A stretch of 64,000 bases of DNA from Candidatus Lumbricidiphila eiseniae (GCA_002529645.1 NAEP01000023.1:183240-247239), one strand, 5' to 3'; counted from the stretch's first letter, positions 54,212-62,894 are shown. Program-made: numbers and translations. Notes: generated from the sequence alone by a model not told the origin.

Positions 54212-54414
54212 ATAGTCACATGCGTGCTGTGGCGCTTTCATAAACCCGAGCAAACGACCTGCAAACCACCGCCCACCAAAGAGCCACTCGTGTTCAAGGT
54301 GGAAGCACAACCCGGGGTGTTGTTCGTGTCCACGGTGTCGCGGGAGATTCGCCGGAACAGGTGGGTGCTGCTGAACCAGAACGAGTCGCACCCGCCTGCT
54401 TTGGAATGTTCGCT

Positions 54415-54456
54415 CGGCAACCTCGAGCAGTGGCCCGGCAACCTCGAGCAGTGGCC
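54415..54456. repeat. Perfect 21-bp tandem duplication
   Basis: CGGCAACCTCGAGCAGTGGCC occurs twice without gap. A longer similarity, GTCGCACCCGCCTGCTT plus ten bases, brackets the region at 54385 and 54467. This is ordinary tandem slippage inside the IS30 debris. Confidence 0.8.
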
Positions 54457-54529
54457 CGCCAACCACGTCGCACCCGCCTGCTTCGGGATGTTCGGTTACA
54501 TATCTGGTCCGGTGACCACAGCACAGTAC

Positions 54530-54594
54530 CGGGCAGAACGGGCAGAACGGGCAGAACGGGCAGAACGGGCAGAACGGGCAGTACCGGGCAGAAC
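54530..54594. repeat. 9-bp microsatellite (GGGCAGAAC)
   Basis: Five to six uninterrupted GGGCAGAAC units, framed by two CAGTACC variants. Both strands stay open across it (ERA repeats on plus, CPF repeats on minus), which explains long but meaningless frames here. Likely hypervariable by slippage. Confidence 0.85.
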
Positions 54595-54908
54595 GCCGAT
54601 GTCGTAAGCGAGCGTCGAACTCCCACCGGCCACGTGTGTTTGTGCAGGATCGGATGGTGGGGGTGGGTGATAGACAGGCTCCGGGCGGGGTGGACATCCC
54701 GGGTGATCGCAGGCAGGTCTCGGATCGAGTTCTCAGACCAGTCGCGAATGTGGATGAGTTACGACACGATCTGCCAACAGGCGCTCTGACCGCTGAGTGC
54801 CAGATCACTGCCCAGCACGCGATCTTCGGCGCTCTGCCTCACTCAGACCGCCACCCAGATCCTCGAATCCCTCGAACGACTATTACAACGAACTTTAGAT
54901 GCAGGACA

Positions 54909-55117
54909 CCAGCATCTGTTGCGTGAGGGAACCTGTCTCACATCCTCCTCCGGGATATCCCTCTCTCCCCAGCATCTGTTGCATGAGGGAACCTGGTGTG
55001 TCACGGGTGTGACACCCCAGGCCCCTTGCCCAGCATCTGTTGCATGAGGGAACCTGGACCGCTTTGACGATGGATGTGACCCGATGACCCCAGCATCTGT
55101 TGCGTGAGGGAACCTGG
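54909..55117. CRISPR. Four-copy CRISPR-like array: 27-28-bp repeats, 33-34-bp spacers
   Basis: The repeat starts CCAGCATCTGTTGCGTGAGG and ends GAACCTGG; copies begin at 54909, 54969, 55030 and 55090 (periods 60, 61, 60) and differ only at one or two bases. The three spacers are unrelated. This is the largest array in the window. Its repeat is similar to that of the array at 54065 (shared CAGCATCTG-TG and GGGAACCTGG parts), unlike the other arrays. The 185 bp from here to the binding-protein gene must hold its promoter. Confidence 0.8.
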
Positions 55118-55301
55118 GTGCAGTCGGGTGATGCCTGCTCGATCATGCTGAAGGTGATCACCGATTCATAACGAATATGCATGGCCAGGGGTGAAACCGC
55201 CTATTGCGTCAATAACCAATTGGCCGTAGTCTGACACCATCACCTACACCGGCGTAGGCACCTTGCTGGTGTGCCGGGAACCAGATGCAAGGGAGAACCG
55301 C

Positions 55302-56615
55302 ATGGCGTTACGCAGGGTAATCATAGGGCTTGCAGTGCTGAGCACTGCGGTGTTGTTGGTGTCGTGTGGCGCAAGCGGTGGTGGCGACAAGGCAGGCTCT
55401 GGAGAGGTCAAGGGAGACATCACGTTCCTTACAAACCGAACTGACCTCAAAACTGACGGTACCTGGGACAAGTACATCGCAGAATTCCAGAAAATACACC
55501 CCGGTGTAAATATCAAGGTGGAAGCCATTACCGACTACGAGGGTGACCTCAAGACCCGGCTCAGCACCCCGAACGGCTACGGTGATGTTTTGATGTTTCC
55601 CGCGAGCCTCACGCCTGATCAGTATGCGGATTTCCTCGAGCCGCTCGGAAAAACGAAGGAGCTTGCTTCTTCATACCGTTTCCTGGATATTCGGAGCTTT
55701 GAGGGAGTGCAGTACGGCATCGCGCTCGGCGGGGCTGCGCAGGGGGTTCTCTACAATACCGAGGTGTTCCAGAAAGCGGGTGTTGCCACCCTGCCCAAGA
55801 CACCGCAAGAGTTCGTCGCCGCTCTCAAGCTTGTCAAAGAGAAGACGAGCGCAATACCGCTCTACACGAACTATAAAGACGGATGGCCGTTGGGTTCCTG
55901 GGGAGGGTATCTCGTTGCCGTGAGTGGCGATCCAGACATCCAGAACAAGATGGCGCACGACAAGTCTCCGTGGAAGGAAGGAAGCGCCATCTACGTGATT
56001 GACTCACTGCTGTACGACACTGTCCGTAGCGGGTTGACCGAACCTGACCCGCTCACCACGAACTGGGAGCAGTCGAAAGGAGATCTTGTAACAGGGAAAA
56101 TCGCGACCATGATGCTCGGTTCCTGGGCCATCACCCAGTTCCAGGGAGCTGCGAAAGCTGCCGGTGTCTCGCCGACCGTTGTCGGGTTCATGCCGTATCC
56201 GGCAACGGTTAACGGCAAGCAGTATGTTCCCATCGGCGGCGACTATAACCTCTCAATTAACAAGAACTCATCGAACAAAGCGACTGCCCGCGCGTGGATG
56301 GACTGGCTGCTGCACAAGTCTGGGATTGTGGAAGCACAGGGGATGGTTTCGGCGATCTTGGATGCACCACTTCCCGCAAACCTGTCTGCCCTGCAGGGAA
56401 ACGGAATTGAGCTACTCGAACTCGGCGCAGCACCTGTAGGCGATGAGGCCTTGTTCAACAACATTGCGGCTAAGTCCCAAGTTGACCTGCTCGGCCCTAT
56501 CTACCGACAGAAGCTTGTTGACATTGCGCGAGGTCAGTCCAGTGGCGACATGACCTCGTACTTCAAGCAACTCAATAGCAGCTGGGGTGCGACTGTTTCC
56601 GAGCTAGCGAAGTAA
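55302..56615 (+). CDS. Sugar ABC transporter substrate-binding lipoprotein (family 1)
   Basis: Binding component of a CUT1-type importer. The 437-residue product has a signal peptide with lipobox VLLVSCGASGGG (Cys about residue 22), then DITFLTNRTDLKTDGTWDKY and LGGAAQGVLYNTEVFQKAGV, with IGGDYNLSINKNSSNK near the C-terminus, as in multiple-sugar binding proteins. ATG 55302 has AAGGGAG seven bases upstream and gives a normal signal; the longer frame is rejected. The stop lies one base before a repeat-spacer array. Confidence 0.92.
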   Translation: MALRRVIIGLAVLSTAVLLVSCGASGGGDKAGSGEVKGDITFLTNRTDLKTDGTWDKYIAEFQKIHPGVNIKVEAITDYEGDLKTRLSTPNGYGDVLMFPASLTPDQYADFLEPLGKTKELASSYRFLDIRSFEGVQYGIALGGAAQGVLYNTEVFQKAGVATLPKTPQEFVAALKLVKEKTSAIPLYTNYKDGWPLGSWGGYLVAVSGDPDIQNKMAHDKSPWKEGSAIYVIDSLLYDTVRSGLTEPDPLTTNWEQSKGDLVTGKIATMMLGSWAITQFQGAAKAAGVSPTVVGFMPYPATVNGKQYVPIGGDYNLSINKNSSNKATARAWMDWLLHKSGIVEAQGMVSAILDAPLPANLSALQGNGIELLELGAAPVGDEALFNNIAAKSQVDLLGPIYRQKLVDIARGQSSGDMTSYFKQLNSSWGATVSELAK

Positions 56616-56760
56616 CTCCGTTCTGTGTCCTGCGGAACTGAACGAATGCGGCAGCGGCTTCGCGGGCTGTTGCTCCGTTCTGTGTCGTGCGGAGCCGAAC
56701 CGGTCTTGACCCCGACCGTTGCCCGGGTCTTGCTCCGTTCTGCACTGTGTAGGACCAAAA
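56616..56760. repeat. Three-copy repeat-spacer array between binding-protein and permease genes
   Basis: A segment beginning CTCCGTTCTGTGTCCTGCGG starts at 56616, 56673 and 56733 (periods 57 and 60). Copies one and two match at about 24 of 28 positions; the third diverges after CTCCGTTCTG. Intervening 29 and 32 bp are unrelated. The array fills nearly all of the 164-bp gap inside the transporter operon. Confidence 0.75.
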
Positions 56761-56779
56761 TTTCGTTGAGGAGTTCCAC

Positions 56780-57787
56780 ATGTCTGTTGTGACATCGGGA
56801 TCGGCTTCGGCTGGGATTTCCGGTTTGGGAAACTCCGAGATTCGAAAAAAAGGGTGGTCTAGGAGACTGTACCGACGGGAGAGACAGGCCGGATGGAGCG
56901 GTCGAAGCCTCCTGATCGGTGGTGGGCTTTGGCCTAAGCTGACCCCGTATCTCTTTGTTGCAGCCGCTGTGCTCCTGTTGCTACTGCTCACGTACCTCCC
57001 CGCAGCAAATATGCTCTGGTACAGCTTCACAGACTGGAGTGGGCTTGGTCCTATTAAAAAAGTCGTTGGGTTAGACAACTACTTTCAGGTGTTCACAAAT
57101 CCTCACATTTTTTCGGTATTCGGTGTGAGTTTGTACTATTTTGTTGGGGCATTCGTGCAGATAGCGATTGCGATGTACTTTGCAGTTGTGCTGAGTTTCA
57201 AGGTCTGGTTTTCTAATTTTTTCCGGGGTATTATTTTCTTTCCCTACCTCATTAATGGTGTGGCAATCGGGTTTGTTTTTCTCTATCTTTTCCAGCCGCA
57301 CGGTACCATGGATACGATTCTATCGTGGTTCGGAATGACCAGTCCTCCTCAGTGGCTTGGTGACGCATCGGTGGTGAATTTTTCCCTCGCCGGTACCTCA
57401 GTGTGGAGATATACCGGTCTCAATTTTGTTCTTTTTCTGGGAGCTATTCAATCGATCCCCCCTACCCTCTACGAGGCAGCTGAGATCGATGGTGCTAACC
57501 GATGGCAGATTTTTCGAAGCATTATTTTTCCAGGAATCCGCAGGATCATTGGCCTGACTTTTATCCTCTCAGTCGCGGGCAGCTTATCTGTCTTTGAAGT
57601 TCCTTTCATCATGACGGGAGGAGCCAACGGCACGTCCACTTTTGTAATTCAAACTCTCCAGGTCGCATTCAACTACCGGCAAGTTGGACTAGCCTCAGCG
57701 ATGGCTGTTGTGTTGCTCATAATTGTGCTGATCGTATCGTGGGTTCAGCGGAAGTTTTTCGCTGATGACGAAGTGGATTTAACGTGA
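56780..57787 (+). CDS. Sugar ABC transporter permease (MalF-like)
   Basis: Inner-membrane subunit of the CUT1 importer, 335 residues with six to seven helices after a charged cytoplasmic start. The EAA loop reads YEAAEIDGANRWQIFRSIIF, the site for ATPase contact. The base composition from about 56.9 kb on is clearly richer in A+T than the genes to the left, suggesting a different origin. It overlaps the second permease by four bases. Confidence 0.93.
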   Translation: MSVVTSGSASAGISGLGNSEIRKKGWSRRLYRRERQAGWSGRSLLIGGGLWPKLTPYLFVAAAVLLLLLLTYLPAANMLWYSFTDWSGLGPIKKVVGLDNYFQVFTNPHIFSVFGVSLYYFVGAFVQIAIAMYFAVVLSFKVWFSNFFRGIIFFPYLINGVAIGFVFLYLFQPHGTMDTILSWFGMTSPPQWLGDASVVNFSLAGTSVWRYTGLNFVLFLGAIQSIPPTLYEAAEIDGANRWQIFRSIIFPGIRRIIGLTFILSVAGSLSVFEVPFIMTGGANGTSTFVIQTLQVAFNYRQVGLASAMAVVLLIIVLIVSWVQRKFFADDEVDLT

Positions 57788-58602
57788 AAAGTACAATTTT
57801 TAGTGCGGCTAAATATATCCTACTCGTAGGTGCGGTTATCGTTGTGATTCTGCCCCTATCAGTCGTGCTATTCGCAAGCTTTAAGACCAAGACTGAATAT
57901 TCAAAAACTAGCCCACTAACACCGCCGAGTAACTGGTTTAATCTTGCAAATTTTGAGACCGCGTTTCTTCAGGGAGGAATGGTTACAGGCTTTCTCAATA
58001 CGACTGTCGTTCTCCTCGTTTCCCTCGCCGGAACTATTTTTGTTGGAACGATGGCTGCCTACACGATCGATCGGTTTAGGTTCCGTGGGCGGAAATTTAT
58101 TCTCGGACTGTTTTTGGTCGCGACACTCATTCCGAGCGTGACAAGTCAAGTTGCAACTTTCCGAATTATCACGGGAGCTGGTCTATTCAATACGAAAGCT
58201 GCATTGATTCTGCTTTTTCTTGGTACAGATATCATTGCAATTTATATTTTCATTCAGTTCATGCGTTCTATTCCAATTTCACTCGATGAAGCGGCAACGA
58301 TTGACGGTGCTAATCGTTGGACAATCTACTGGCGGATTATCCTTCCGTTGCTCAAACCTGCTATTGCAACAGTGGTGATTATCAAGGGGATTGCGATCTA
58401 CAACGAGTTTTATCTGCCCTTCCTCTATCTTCCTTCAGAAAACCTGATATCTACTTCACTCTTTCGATTCAAAGGTCCGTTTGGTGCTGCATGGGAAGTC
58501 ATCGCCGCGGGGACGATACTCGTCCTACTCCCTACGATTGCTGCTTTCCTGTTTTTACAGCGCTGGATCTATAAGGGTTTTGTGGCCGGATCTGTGAAAT
58601 GA
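57784..58602 (+). CDS. Sugar ABC transporter permease (MalG-like)
   Basis: Second CUT1 permease, 272 residues, six helices, EAA loop DEAATIDGANRWTIYWRIIL. No ATPase gene lies in the cluster; CUT1 systems often share a common MsiK-type ATPase encoded elsewhere, which is the likely case. ATGA-type overlap with the first permease gene; A+T-rich like its neighbour. Confidence 0.93.
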   Translation: MKSTIFSAAKYILLVGAVIVVILPLSVVLFASFKTKTEYSKTSPLTPPSNWFNLANFETAFLQGGMVTGFLNTTVVLLVSLAGTIFVGTMAAYTIDRFRFRGRKFILGLFLVATLIPSVTSQVATFRIITGAGLFNTKAALILLFLGTDIIAIYIFIQFMRSIPISLDEAATIDGANRWTIYWRIILPLLKPAIATVVIIKGIAIYNEFYLPFLYLPSENLISTSLFRFKGPFGAAWEVIAAGTILVLLPTIAAFLFLQRWIYKGFVAGSVK

Positions 58603-58707
58603 ATGGGACATCACGATGCATTCAACCAATAACACGCAGCTGTGTGCTGATGATAATGACCCCGGGCCGACAGGTACGGTGGATACTCTTTGCGAGAAAG
58701 GTTAGAC

Positions 58708-59685
58708 ATGTTTGATATCGCAGAAATACTACCACCGGGTAAGGTGGGTTCGTCCCTCTGGCCCCTTATGAAACAGGCAGGAATCACGCAGGTTGTCGGT
58801 ACTTTTACCCCTGCTGATGCGCTTGGAATCGGTGAGAAACCGTGGGATTATCTGCCCCTGGTGAGACTCAAGAAACGGTACGAAGATTACGGATTCACCG
58901 TTTCGGTCATCGAAGACCGTCCGCCATTGAATCGGGCCAAGCGAGGTTTGCCTGGGCGTGATGAGGAAATCAACGAGGTAAAAATCCTCATCGAGAATAT
59001 GGGTCGGCTGAATATTCCGGTCTGGTGTTACGAGTGGATGGCGGATTTCAACTGGATGCGCACTTCAGTCGCAATCCCTTCTCGGGGTGGGTCAACGGTG
59101 AGTGGGTTTGATTTCGAGCTAGTAAAAAATGCTCCACCGACAGAGTATGGACCTCTTGAAGCGGAAACCCTGTGGGAGAGCCTCGAATATTTTCTGGACC
59201 AGATCATTCCTGTGGCTGAGAAGTGGGGAGTAACGCTGGCGATGCATCCGGATGATCCTCCGCTATCCCCACTTCGAGGAGTTGCGCGAATTATGAGTTC
59301 ACTTGAAGGATACGATCGACTTCTGAGAATATCGGCTAGCCCGATGAACGCCATCACGCTCTGCCAGGGCAATTTTGCTCTTATGACTGATAATCTACCG
59401 GCGGTCATTCGCACATACGGCAGTGTGGGAAAGATCGCGTTTGTTCACCTGCGAGACGTTCGTGGCACCAAGTTTAAATTCGAAGAGACATGGCACGATG
59501 ACGGTCCCACCGATATGTACGCCTGTTTCCAAGCATATAAAGACATCGGTTTTGGCGGTGTGATGCGCCCAGATCACGTTCCAAACCTGTATGGGGAAGA
59601 GTCCGAAACTGCGGGATATGCGACACTCGGTCGACTTTTTGCGGTCGGTTACCTGCGAGGTCTGAAGCATGCCGTCCTCAGGTGA
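58708..59685 (+). CDS. uxuA: Mannonate dehydratase (UxuA type)
   Basis: Converts D-mannonate to 2-keto-3-deoxygluconate in glucuronate breakdown. The TIM-barrel protein of 325 residues has PADALGIGEKPWDYLPLVRL, VWCYEWMADFNWMRT, LAMHPDDPPLSPLRGVARI and FVHLRDVRGTKFKFEETWHD, then GFGGVMRPDHVPNLYGE, covering the metal-binding His/Cys/Asp residues of UxuA (Cys in NAITLCQGNF). It is somewhat shorter than the E. coli enzyme (about 390), as in many Gram-positives. ATG 58708 follows a GAAAGG site. Confidence 0.93.
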   Translation: MFDIAEILPPGKVGSSLWPLMKQAGITQVVGTFTPADALGIGEKPWDYLPLVRLKKRYEDYGFTVSVIEDRPPLNRAKRGLPGRDEEINEVKILIENMGRLNIPVWCYEWMADFNWMRTSVAIPSRGGSTVSGFDFELVKNAPPTEYGPLEAETLWESLEYFLDQIIPVAEKWGVTLAMHPDDPPLSPLRGVARIMSSLEGYDRLLRISASPMNAITLCQGNFALMTDNLPAVIRTYGSVGKIAFVHLRDVRGTKFKFEETWHDDGPTDMYACFQAYKDIGFGGVMRPDHVPNLYGEESETAGYATLGRLFAVGYLRGLKHAVLR

Positions 59686-60427
59686 AGCGAGATGCTCGCT
59701 CGGAACGGTCGTGGTCACGGGTGGTGGAGGCGGTATTGGTGCAGCAGTAAGTAAGTTTGTTGCCCGGGCAGGATACGCTGTGATCGCTGTTGATATTGCC
59801 CCGCTTGGTTTGGATAAATTGACGGCTGATGCTAAGTCTGAGGGATTAAATATTTGCACCGTTGTTGGGGACACTTCGGAAGAACAGGTGAATCATGATG
59901 TGTTCACCGCTGCAGCTGACAACGGAATGCTGCACGGTGCTGTCCTTTGCGCGGGTGCAACAATCCATAAGCCATTCATGGAAACGTCACTCGACAATTT
60001 CATGTTCACATTTCGAGTGAACTTACTGTCAACTTTCCTCGGTCTTCGAGAAGCGGGACTTGTTCTCGCATCTCAGGGTAAGGGAGGATCACTCATCGCA
60101 GTCTCTTCAATTAATGCGATGCGTCCGCTGCCAGAGCAAGCGAGCTATAGCGCTGCAAAGGCGGGTATTGAATCGCTCGTCCGTAGTGCTTCCGAAGACC
60201 TCGGTCCGTCCCGTGTTCGAGTAAATTCGCTCGCTCCGGGCGGAGTGAACACTCCGATGAACCCCATTCCTGACCAGCGCAACACGTACGCTCCGCATAT
60301 TGCGCTACGGCGTGCAGCTGAACCCGAAGATATGTGCGGAACCGTAGAGTTTCTTCTCAGTGATAAATCTCGTTATATCACCGGCGCGACCATTGTGGTT
60401 GACGGTGGACTTATGAACCACAGATAG
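59669..60427 (+). CDS. SDR-family oxidoreductase (possible fructuronate/mannonate reductase)
   Basis: A 252-residue short-chain dehydrogenase. Cofactor motif VVVTGGGGGIGAAVSKFVA, catalytic SSINAMRPLPEQASYSAAKA with the Tyr and Lys of YxxxK, and TGATIVVDGGLM at the end. Its start overlaps uxuA by 17 bp. In uronate pathways the step before UxuA is reduction of fructuronate to mannonate; an SDR next to uxuA may do this instead of UxuB. That substrate is inferred from position. Confidence 0.9.
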   Translation: MPSSGEARCSLGTVVVTGGGGGIGAAVSKFVARAGYAVIAVDIAPLGLDKLTADAKSEGLNICTVVGDTSEEQVNHDVFTAAADNGMLHGAVLCAGATIHKPFMETSLDNFMFTFRVNLLSTFLGLREAGLVLASQGKGGSLIAVSSINAMRPLPEQASYSAAKAGIESLVRSASEDLGPSRVRVNSLAPGGVNTPMNPIPDQRNTYAPHIALRRAAEPEDMCGTVEFLLSDKSRYITGATIVVDGGLMNHR

Positions 60428-60493
60428 TAAAAACTGACCTCGCCAGGCAACCACCACTAATGACCTTTTTGGTCGGACAGGTATATAATCATC

Positions 60494-61318
60494 ATGAGAA
60501 TTCAGCCGTTTAGGGACGAGCTTGTCGAACTAACCTCGCAGTGGCAGGGTGATCGCTTTGAGGATGGCCGCCCAAAAGTCCCTGACTCTGTGCTTGAGGA
60601 TTTACAAGAGGCAACAACCGAACAAGTGTGGGCGGTTTTGTGGGACGCTGGTTTCCTGCATCAATACGAGGGAAACTGGCTGGAGACTAACCCGGGAAAA
60701 CCTATCGTCGGGCGGGCGGTGACCTCGCAGTTTGTTCCCAAGCGCCCGGATCTTGATGAGGTGGTGCTGACCGCTGCTGCTCGGGAAGGACTTGTTTTTG
60801 GTCCCGACACCCAGAATTGGCTCGTCGTTGAATCTCTTGTGTCACACGATGTCATGGTCGTTGATCTCTTCGGAAAGATTTACGAGGGAACATTCATAGG
60901 TGACAACCTCGCCACGGCCGTCGCAACGAGAACGGGAGTCGGCGCAGTCATTCACGGTGGTATCCGCGACATGATGGGTATTCGCGAGCTCAAGGCGATC
61001 AATGTGTTCTATCGCGGAGTCGATCCGACTCCGATTCGCCATGTCACTCTTGCCGGCCTGAATATTCCTGTTCGCTTAGGTGCCGCAACGGTTCTGCCCG
61101 GAGATGTCGTGTTTGGAACCCCATCCGGAGTGATCTTCATTCCGCCACACTTGGCCGAGAGAGCTGCATCACTCAGTCGAGAGACACGTCTACGTGACAA
61201 GTTTGGGAAGCAACGGCTGGCAGAACGGACGTACACCAGCGCCGACATTGACGTACCTGAATGGCGATCAGACATCCAAGCCGACTACAACTCCTGGCTT
61301 GCAGACGGTACACAGTAA
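60494..61318 (+). CDS. RraA-family protein (4-hydroxy-4-methyl-2-oxoglutarate aldolase-like)
   Basis: A 274-residue protein with an RraA/HMG aldolase core: DVMVVDLFGKIYEGTFIGDN, LATAVATRTGVGAVIHGGIR and DMMGIRELKAINVFYRGVDP. The metal/substrate segment GxxRD is seen as GGIRD. It has about 50 extra N-terminal residues compared with RraA. In sugar-acid clusters this family often acts as a decarboxylase or aldolase of oxo-acids. Preceded by a short gap with a TATAAT-like stretch near 60481. Confidence 0.88.
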   Translation: MRIQPFRDELVELTSQWQGDRFEDGRPKVPDSVLEDLQEATTEQVWAVLWDAGFLHQYEGNWLETNPGKPIVGRAVTSQFVPKRPDLDEVVLTAAAREGLVFGPDTQNWLVVESLVSHDVMVVDLFGKIYEGTFIGDNLATAVATRTGVGAVIHGGIRDMMGIRELKAINVFYRGVDPTPIRHVTLAGLNIPVRLGAATVLPGDVVFGTPSGVIFIPPHLAERAASLSRETRLRDKFGKQRLAERTYTSADIDVPEWRSDIQADYNSWLADGTQ

Positions 61319-61336
61319 GGTGACGGCGGAGCATCG

Positions 61337-61480
61337 ATCGTGGGTTGCGCGCGCGGCGCATCCTCAAACCCGCCGACTTTGACCGGCTCACCTGCACATC
61401 GTGGGTTGCGCGCGGCGCATCCCGGTCTTGCCGTCGCGGTCTCAAGGAACACGAGATCGTGGGTTGCACGCGGCGCATCC
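61337..61480. repeat. Three-copy repeat-spacer array: 25-27-bp repeats, 34- and 33-bp spacers
   Basis: ATCGTGGGTTGCGCGCGGCG plus CATCC occurs at 61337-61363 (with an extra GC), 61398-61422 and 61456-61480; spacers are 34 and 33 bp and unrelated. A weaker pair, around CTTGTGCCAAGAACC, follows at about 61486 and 61546 (period 60). The remaining bases up to the pfkA start contain a 10-bp tandem (CACGGATAGT twice) and nothing else. Confidence 0.85.
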
Positions 61481-61692
61481 GCTGATTTGTGTCGAGAACC
61501 ACAGCGTCACGCCAAGCCTGCCGGGCCTACACTCCCGTCCACCTGCTTGTGCCAAGAACCGCAAGCAGGAGACCGCAGTAGACTTGCACCCGGCCGAGAG
61601 CCTTGAGTTCGCGGCATCCGGCGGGTGTGTTTGACCGCACTGACAGCAGCCCGGCACGGATAGTCACGGATAGTTGAGTGTGGAGGCAGCAC

Positions 61693-62718
61693 ATGAAGAT
61701 CGGTATCTTGACCAGCGGCGGCGACTGTCCAGGCCTCAATGCGGTTATTCGCGGAGCGGTCTTGAAAGGTGTTATTTCGCACGGTGCAGAGTTTGTCGGG
61801 TTCCGGTGGGGATGGCGTGGGGTTGTTGAGGGTGACACTATTCCCATCACTCGCTACGACGTGCGCGGTCTCTCGAAGCAGGGTGGCACCATTCTCGGAT
61901 CCTCTCGCACAAACCCGTTCGAGGGTGGTGGTGGTCCTGAAGCCATCCAGCGTATGCTCGATCAGCAGCGAATTGATGCGATTATCGCTATCGGCGGTGA
62001 GGGCACTCTTGCCGCCGCGCGCCGACTCACCGACGCCGGGCTCAACATCGTGGGTGTACCCAAGACCATCGACAATGACCTCGCAGCAACCGACTATTCG
62101 TTCGGCTTCGATACGGCCGTCGAAATCGCGACCGAAGCGATTGATCGACTCCGAACCACCGCAGAATCACACGGTCGGTGCATGGTTGTCGAGGTCATGG
62201 GTCGGCATGTTGGGTGGATTGCCTTGCATTCCGGGATGGCCGGTGGAGCGCACGCCATCCTGATACCCGAACAGCCGCAGAGTGTGGAGCAGATCTGCGA
62301 GTGGGTGGAAGCGGTGCGCAATCGTGGTCGCGCACCGCTTGTTGTGGTTGCTGAGGGATTTCGGCTTCCCGACATGGCCGAAGCTCACTCGCACAAGGGT
62401 CTGGATGCCTTCCGTCGTCCGCGTCTCGGCGGTATCGCCGAGCTGCTGGCTCCACTCATCGAAGAGCGCACCGGCATCGAGTCTCGGGACACCGTGCTCG
62501 GCCACACTCAGCGCGGGGGAGCCCCGTCAGCATTCGATCGGGTGTTTGCCACCCGGCTGGGAATGGCGGCTGTCGAGGCAGCCTACGACAAAATGTGGGG
62601 GTCGATGGTCACGCTGCGCGGCACCGACATCGAGATCGTCTCCATCGCGGAGGCTATTGGAACACTCAATTCGGTGCCGCAAACTCGGTATGACGAGGCG
62701 CGAATTCTGTTCGGTTAG
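61693..62718 (+). CDS. pfkA: 6-phosphofructokinase
   Basis: Phosphorylates fructose 6-phosphate. The 341-residue product has ILTSGGDCPGLNAVIRG at the start, GGEGTL (Gly at the position that favours ATP over pyrophosphate), PKTIDNDLAATDYSFGFDTA with catalytic Asp in TIDND, and MGRHVGWIALHSGMAGGAH. The mix of Gly in GGEGT and Lys in PKTIDND is typical of actinobacterial ATP-dependent enzymes. ATG 61693 follows GGAGGCAG. Confidence 0.94.
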   Translation: MKIGILTSGGDCPGLNAVIRGAVLKGVISHGAEFVGFRWGWRGVVEGDTIPITRYDVRGLSKQGGTILGSSRTNPFEGGGGPEAIQRMLDQQRIDAIIAIGGEGTLAAARRLTDAGLNIVGVPKTIDNDLAATDYSFGFDTAVEIATEAIDRLRTTAESHGRCMVVEVMGRHVGWIALHSGMAGGAHAILIPEQPQSVEQICEWVEAVRNRGRAPLVVVAEGFRLPDMAEAHSHKGLDAFRRPRLGGIAELLAPLIEERTGIESRDTVLGHTQRGGAPSAFDRVFATRLGMAAVEAAYDKMWGSMVTLRGTDIEIVSIAEAIGTLNSVPQTRYDEARILFG

Positions 62719-62894
62719 CTTCGACCGCTATCTGTTTCTGGAGCGTGTGGCGGGTCAAAATCTTGGTTTCTCAGGGGCCTCCGGCTTGTTCTCCAGAGAG
62801 GCCCGGGGCGATTTACTTCAGTGACGCGGTGAGTCTGTATCAGCTATTTCCTAGCTTTATCAGCATTCTCCCAGCTTCTATGGAGAAACTTCCA

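Larger units (their letters stand above)
54282..54894 (+). pseudogene. Scattered IS30-family transposase remnants
   Basis: At about 54320-54365 the frame STVSREIRRNRW is the IS30 helix-turn-helix end; at about 54650-54789 another frame gives GWVIDRLRAGWTSRVIAG then MWMSYDTICQQAL, the region before the DDE core. The 5' border TTCAAGGTGGAAGCACAAC at 54291 also occurs (reverse) near 34570. Between lie simple repeats. The element has been broken by several deletions and expansions. The stretch 54790-54908 has no clear content. Confidence 0.65.

Noticed and set aside
54023..54808. 261-residue minus-strand frame with CPF repeats
   Set aside because: Open only because of the 9-bp microsatellite and tandem repeats; no start context or family similarity, and it is antisense to the epimerase end and to repeat arrays.
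9910..61480. Dispersed units as REP/BIME-type elements or a conventional multi-locus CRISPR
   Set aside because: REP or CRISPR families share one repeat sequence across loci; here nearly every locus has its own repeat copied from local DNA, including coding sequence, while the spacing is nearly constant.
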